Assembly: GCA_025965815.1 (NCBI GenBank)
Contig: JAOPWF010000251.1
Span: 1 to 9,049 of the forward strand
Length of the DNA stretch: 9,049 nucleotides
Source: Mycobacterium sp.
GTDB taxonomy: Bacteria; Actinomycetota; Actinomycetes; Mycobacteriales; Mycobacteriaceae
Direction of reading: 5' to 3'
The position numbers and the translations under genes are program-made. This document shows positions 6,106 through 9,049 of this stretch, piece by piece. Under the pieces are notes generated by a model that searched no databases, was not told where the DNA came from, and saw only the letters and a program-made list of their open reading frames with translations. Each line of letters opens with the position of its first letter. Positions within the stretch are counted from its first letter, which is position 1.

Positions 6106-6918
6106 CTATTTTGCCGTCCGGGCGCGCCGGGCGTCGAGTACCACCTGCACGACGAGCACAATCACGGCGACCGCCATCAGCAACGTCGAGACGGCGTACG
6201 CGCCGTACTCAGCACCACGGTTGTGACGGTCAGAGACCAGCAACGTCAACGTCTGCGAGGTGCCGGGCAGGTTCGACGACACCATGATCACGGCGCCGTA
6301 CTCACCCAGCGTCCGCGCCACCGTCAACACCACGCCGTACATCAGACCCCACCGGATCGACGGGAGGGTGATCCGCCAGAAGGTCTGCCACCAGCTCGAT
6401 CCCAGTGTCGCCGCCGCCTCCTCCTGGTCGGTACCCAGCTCGTGCAGTACCGGTTCGACTTCGCGGATCACGAACGGCAGGGTGACGAAAATGCTGGCGA
6501 GCACAATGCCCGGCAGACCGAAGATGATCTTGAATCCGAACTCGTTCTCGATGAATCCGAGCGCGCCACCGGAGCCCCAGAGCACGATCAATGCGACGCC
6601 GACGACCACCGGAGACACCGCGAACGGCAGGTCGATGACCGCCTGCAGCAGGCCCTTGCCGCGAAACTTGTTGCGCGCCAGTACCAGCGCGGTCGGGACA
6701 CCGAAGATGACGTTCAGCGGTACCACGATCGCCACCACGAGCAGTGACAACTCCAGCGCCGAAATCGCCGCCGGAGTACCGATGGATGTGATGAACTCGC
6801 CGACACCGGGCGTAAACGTGCGCCACAGGATCAGCGCCACCGGAACAATCAGCAGCACAAGCAGATAGCCCAACGCCAGGTAGCGGGTGAGATAGCGCAC
6901 CAGCGGCGAAAGTGTCAC
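6106..6918 (-). CDS. cysW: Sulfate ABC transporter permease CysW
   Basis: A 270-residue inner-membrane permease, one half of the CysT-CysW channel. About six hydrophobic segments are visible, near residues 13-33, 55-82, 95-115, 136-152, 190-212 and 241-262. The cytoplasmic EAA loop that docks on CysA is at 166-186 ([15 protein letters not shown], then WRITLP). The GTG start (6916-6918) overlaps the cysT stop as GTGA and has AGGAG 8 bases upstream (plus strand 6927-6931). The frame stays open upstream, but that stretch is the shadow of cysT and is not permease-like. The length fits the mycobacterial family (about 270 residues). Translation is likely coupled to cysT. Confidence 0.95.
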   Translation of the reverse strand: MTLSPLVRYLTRYLALGYLLVLLIVPVALILWRTFTPGVGEFITSIGTPAAISALELSLLVVAIVVPLNVIFGVPTALVLARNKFRGKGLLQAVIDLPFAVSPVVVGVALIVLWGSGGALGFIENEFGFKIIFGLPGIVLASIFVTLPFVIREVEPVLHELGTDQEEAAATLGSSWWQTFWRITLPSIRWGLMYGVVLTVARTLGEYGAVIMVSSNLPGTSQTLTLLVSDRHNRGAEYGAYAVSTLLMAVAVIVLVVQVVLDARRARTAK

Positions 6919-7790
6919 CGGGCCATCTCCTCGCGCTTGGCCGCGCGCGAACCGATGGTGCGCAGAATGAACAGCACGATGAACGACATCGCCAGCAACA
7001 CGATGGAAATCGCGGCCGCACCGGTTCGGTCGTCGTTCTCGATCAGCGTCCTGATCCACTGCGAGGACACTTCGGTCTCACCGGGCACCGCACCGCCGAT
7101 GAGCACGACCGAGCCGAATTCGCCGATGGCACGCGAGAATGCCAGTCCGGCGCCGGACAGCAGTGCCGGGGTCAGCGCGGGCAGGATGACTTTGGTGAAG
7201 ATGAGCCGGTTGTTGGCGCCCAGCGAGGCGGCGGCCTGCTCCGTTTCGCGGTCCAGTTCCAGTAGCACCGGCTGCACCGAGCGCACCACGAACGGCAGGG
7301 TGACGAACAGTAGGGCGATGCCGACGCCCCACTGCGTGTGCTGCAGGTGGATGCCGATCGGGCTGTTCGGCCCATAAAGAGCCAGCATCACCAGGCTCGC
7401 GACGATCGTGGGCAGCGCGAACGGCAGGTCGATTACCGCATCGACGAGCCGTTTACCCGGGAAGTCGTCGCGCACCAACACCCAGGCCACCAGCAGACCG
7501 AAGACCACGTTCACCACGGCAACACCAAACGAAATCGTCAGCGTGACCCGGAACGAATCGATTGCGGCGTTCGATGTGATCGCCGACTGAAACGCTTGCC
7601 AACCGCCGCCGGCGGACTGCCACACGATCGCGGCCAGCGGCAGCAGGACGATGACGCTGAGCCAGATCGACGCGACACCCACTCGCAGCGACGCCCCACC
7701 CCGGCGGCCGGTCAGCAACCCCGAGGACCCGCCCTCGTCATCGAGGTCGGGCGGGGTTGCCTCGGGGTTGGGATCGATCGCAGCTGTCAT
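6915..7790 (-). CDS. cysT: Sulfate ABC transporter permease CysT
   Basis: A 291-residue permease, partner of CysW. The first 35 residues are polar and probably cytoplasmic (rich in P, D, E, G). Hydrophobic segments follow near 38-58, 82-106, 118-140, 155-172, 203-232 and 258-280. The EAA loop is at 184-204 (EQAAASLGANNRLIFTK, then VILP), and the DLPFALPTIVASLVML segment (121-136) is typical of CysT. The ATG (7788-7790) overlaps the subI stop as ATGA, and its own stop overlaps the cysW GTG, so subI, cysT and cysW are chained by 4-base overlaps. I see no strong separate ribosome-binding site directly before this ATG, which fits translational coupling to subI. Confidence 0.95.
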   Translation of the reverse strand: MTAAIDPNPEATPPDLDDEGGSSGLLTGRRGGASLRVGVASIWLSVIVLLPLAAIVWQSAGGGWQAFQSAITSNAAIDSFRVTLTISFGVAVVNVVFGLLVAWVLVRDDFPGKRLVDAVIDLPFALPTIVASLVMLALYGPNSPIGIHLQHTQWGVGIALLFVTLPFVVRSVQPVLLELDRETEQAAASLGANNRLIFTKVILPALTPALLSGAGLAFSRAIGEFGSVVLIGGAVPGETEVSSQWIRTLIENDDRTGAAAISIVLLAMSFIVLFILRTIGSRAAKREEMAR

Positions 7791-8860
7791 CCAGTTGCCT
7801 GCTTGTAGATCTTCGTGATGGTGCCGTTGTCCTTATCGAACAACTGTGGATCCACCGCATTCCAGCCGCCGAGATCCGCGATCGACCACAGCTTCTGCGG
7901 CGTCGGGAAATCGGTGGCGAACTCGGCAGCGACCGCCGGATCGACGGGCCGGAACCCCGCCTGTGCCCACAGCTTCTGCGCCTCCGCGGTGTAGAGGTAG
8001 TTCTTGAAGGCATTGGCCTTGTCAAGGTGAGCGCTGGTGCTGACGACGGCGACCGGATTCTCGATCTTGAAGGTCTGTGGCGGTGTGATGTGCTCCACCG
8101 GCTTGCCCTGCCGTTCGGTGTTGATCGCCTCGTTCTCATAGCTGATCAGCACGTCGCCGCTGCCCTGGACGAAGACGTCGGTCGCTTCACGACCCGACCC
8201 TGGGCGCAGTTTGATGTGGTCGGTGACCAGCTTGTTCACGAAGTCCAGTCCGGCCTGCGGGTCTTGGCCGCCGTTGCTCTTGGCGGCGTACGGCGCCAGC
8301 AGGTTCCATTTGGCCGATCCCGAGCTCAGCGGGCTGGGGCTGATGACCTCCACACCGGGCTGCAGCAGGTCGTCCCAGCTCTTGATGTTCTTCGGATTGC
8401 CTTTGCGCACAACCAGAGTCACCACCGAACCGAACGGGATGCCCTTGGTGGCGTCGGCGTTCCAGTCCTTCGACACCTTGCCGGCCTTGACCAGGCGAGT
8501 GACATCCGGCTCGACGGAGAAGTTGACGATGTCGGCCGGCTTCCCGTCGACCACCGCACGCGACTGGTCGCCCGATGCGCCGTAGGACGTGGTCACCCCC
8601 ACGCCTTTACCCTGTTCGGTCGCCGCGAAACCCGGGATGATCTTGCTCCACCCCGGTTCGGGCACCGCATAGGCCACGAGCGTGAGCGTGGTGTCGGCAC
8701 CCGACCCGCCGCCCCCACCGGCGACATCGCTGGAGCCGCCACCACCGCAGGCCGCGAGCACCGTCGCAGTCAGGGCAAGAGCGGCGGCCTGGCGCCCACG
8801 ATGACCGCCTGTGCGCACAGCACCAGGCCACCGCAGGGTGGGTTTGAGGTTCTTGAGCAT
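7787..8860 (-). CDS. subI: Sulfate-binding lipoprotein SubI
   Basis: A 357-residue periplasmic sulfate-binding protein anchored as a lipoprotein. The signal peptide runs to a lipobox LAAC (35-38), with C38 the lipidated residue, after a basic N-region and a hydrophobic ALALTATVLA core. A flexible Gly/Ser-rich linker (39-54) follows. The binding-protein fold carries the sulfate-pocket motifs YGASGDQSRAV (93-103), SPLSSGSAKWN (176-186) and ISYENEA (239-245), characteristic of the Sbp/CysP family. ATG 8858-8860 was chosen because AAAGG lies six bases before it and MLKNLKP fits a signal peptide; an upstream in-frame ATG would add 18 residues with no signal-peptide character. It is the first gene of the importer operon and supplies CysT/CysW/CysA with sulfate. 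Confidence 0.94.
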   Translation of the reverse strand: MLKNLKPTLRWPGAVRTGGHRGRQAAALALTATVLAACGGGGSSDVAGGGGGSGADTTLTLVAYAVPEPGWSKIIPGFAATEQGKGVGVTTSYGASGDQSRAVVDGKPADIVNFSVEPDVTRLVKAGKVSKDWNADATKGIPFGSVVTLVVRKGNPKNIKSWDDLLQPGVEVISPSPLSSGSAKWNLLAPYAAKSNGGQDPQAGLDFVNKLVTDHIKLRPGSGREATDVFVQGSGDVLISYENEAINTERQGKPVEHITPPQTFKIENPVAVVSTSAHLDKANAFKNYLYTAEAQKLWAQAGFRPVDPAVAAEFATDFPTPQKLWSIADLGGWNAVDPQLFDKDNGTITKIYKQATG

Positions 8861-8866
8861 TGTCGA

Positions 8867-8922
8867 CCTTTCATTTGCGGGAGGGCGGCTATCAGGCGGA
8901 GAGCCCCGTCGCAACGGAAAGG
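8867..8922 (-). promoter_or_regulatory. Hairpin covering the subI ribosome-binding site
   Basis: On the minus strand the subI Shine-Dalgarno GAAAGG (8872-8867) is complementary to CCTTTC (8922-8917). The stem continues after a 2x2 internal mismatch with TTGCG (8914-8910) pairing CGCAA (8879-8875), giving 11 base pairs in total around a 30-base GC-rich apex. The ribosome-binding site would be masked when this forms. The arrangement parallels the nirA leader, where the ribosome-binding site is also inside a stem, and suggests translational control of sulfate import. No switching partner is as clear as in the nirA leader. Confidence 0.5.
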
Positions 8923-8986
8923 CGATGGATCAGTGTCGGGCTATTACACAGCCACTACCGACACCAGACCGCGGACGGTCATGGAT

Positions 8987-9028
8987 TCAGCGACAACAGT
9001 GGACGTCAGAAACAGCGCAATTTCCCAC
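8987..9028 (-). CDS. Possible cysteine-containing leader ORF upstream of subI
   Basis: A short minus-strand ORF reads VGNCAVSDVHCCR from GTG (9026-9028) to TGA (8987-8989). Three of 13 residues are cysteine, with a tandem Cys-Cys (8998-8993) just before the stop. It lies 126 bases before the subI ATG, upstream of a hairpin that covers the subI ribosome-binding site, the same order as in the nirA leader. Against it: only two cysteines are consecutive, no Shine-Dalgarno precedes the GTG, and the 21 upstream bases in the window show no good -10 at the spacing expected for a leaderless start. The frame stays open to the window edge, so the true start may lie outside. Confidence 0.4.
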   Translation of the reverse strand: MGNCAVSDVHCCR

Positions 9029-9049
9029 GGCAATGAGCGCCAAGATGTG

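Noticed and set aside
6084..6161. A 26-residue N-terminal extension of CysA from an upstream ATG
   Set aside because: It would overlap the cysW 3' end in another frame, it is unlike CysA N-termini, and a good ribosome-binding site precedes the internal ATG at 6083.
8943..8948. TGTAAT as the definite subI promoter -10
   Set aside because: A good hexamer match, but no -35 at 16-18 bases, and it sits inside a hairpin that may belong to a longer leader; kept only as an alternative reading.
1..9049. Insertion sequences, CRISPR arrays, tRNA/rRNA genes, phage attachment sites
   Set aside because: No transposase, integrase, terminal inverted repeats, spaced repeat array or cloverleaf-like sequence was seen; coding density and gene order look like core chromosome.

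Overview
The window comes from a high-GC actinobacterium, almost certainly a rapidly growing mycobacterium (Mycolicibacterium/Mycobacteroides type). Two things point there: an MspA-family porin fragment at the left edge, a family typical of fast growers, and a sulfate-assimilation gene order (hemW / nirA-cysH-che1 / cysA-cysW-cysT-subI) that matches the Mycobacterium tuberculosis Rv2388c-Rv2400c block as I remember it. The M. tuberculosis genes between these blocks (rpfD, Rv2390c, ggtB, Rv2395, PE_PGRS41) are absent here.

Layout. 1-188 (-): 5' end of an MspA-type porin gene, cut by the window edge. 189-384: intergenic, with a GC-rich hairpin. 385-1560 (-): hemW, radical-SAM heme chaperone. 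1561-1874: regulatory gap holding a promoter, a leaderless 31-codon ORF ending in a cysteine-rich tail (1665-1760, +), and a hairpin that covers the nirA ribosome-binding site. 1875-5018 (+): nirA, cysH and che1, a compact operon for APS reduction, sulfite reduction and the iron-insertion step of siroheme synthesis. 5022-8860 (-): subI, cysT, cysW and cysA, a complete ABC sulfate importer, convergent with the first operon and ending only 3 bases from it. 8861-9049: subI leader, with a second possible cysteine-containing leader ORF and a hairpin over the subI ribosome-binding site.

How it works together. SubI (lipoprotein), CysT/CysW (permeases) and CysA (ATPase) bring sulfate into the cell. 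Sulfate activation to APS is encoded elsewhere. CysH reduces APS to sulfite and NirA reduces sulfite to sulfide with siroheme and a [4Fe-4S] cluster. Che1 probably inserts the iron of that siroheme.

The most interesting layer is regulatory. The nirA leader matches the described class of leaderless polycysteine short ORFs that act as cysteine-responsive attenuators in mycobacteria. In it I can pick out an explicit set of three mutually exclusive stems. A similar but less certain arrangement appears upstream of subI, so both arms of the pathway may be controlled by ribosome pausing at cysteine codons. I found no unknown multi-gene system; the genes themselves are ordinary core metabolism.
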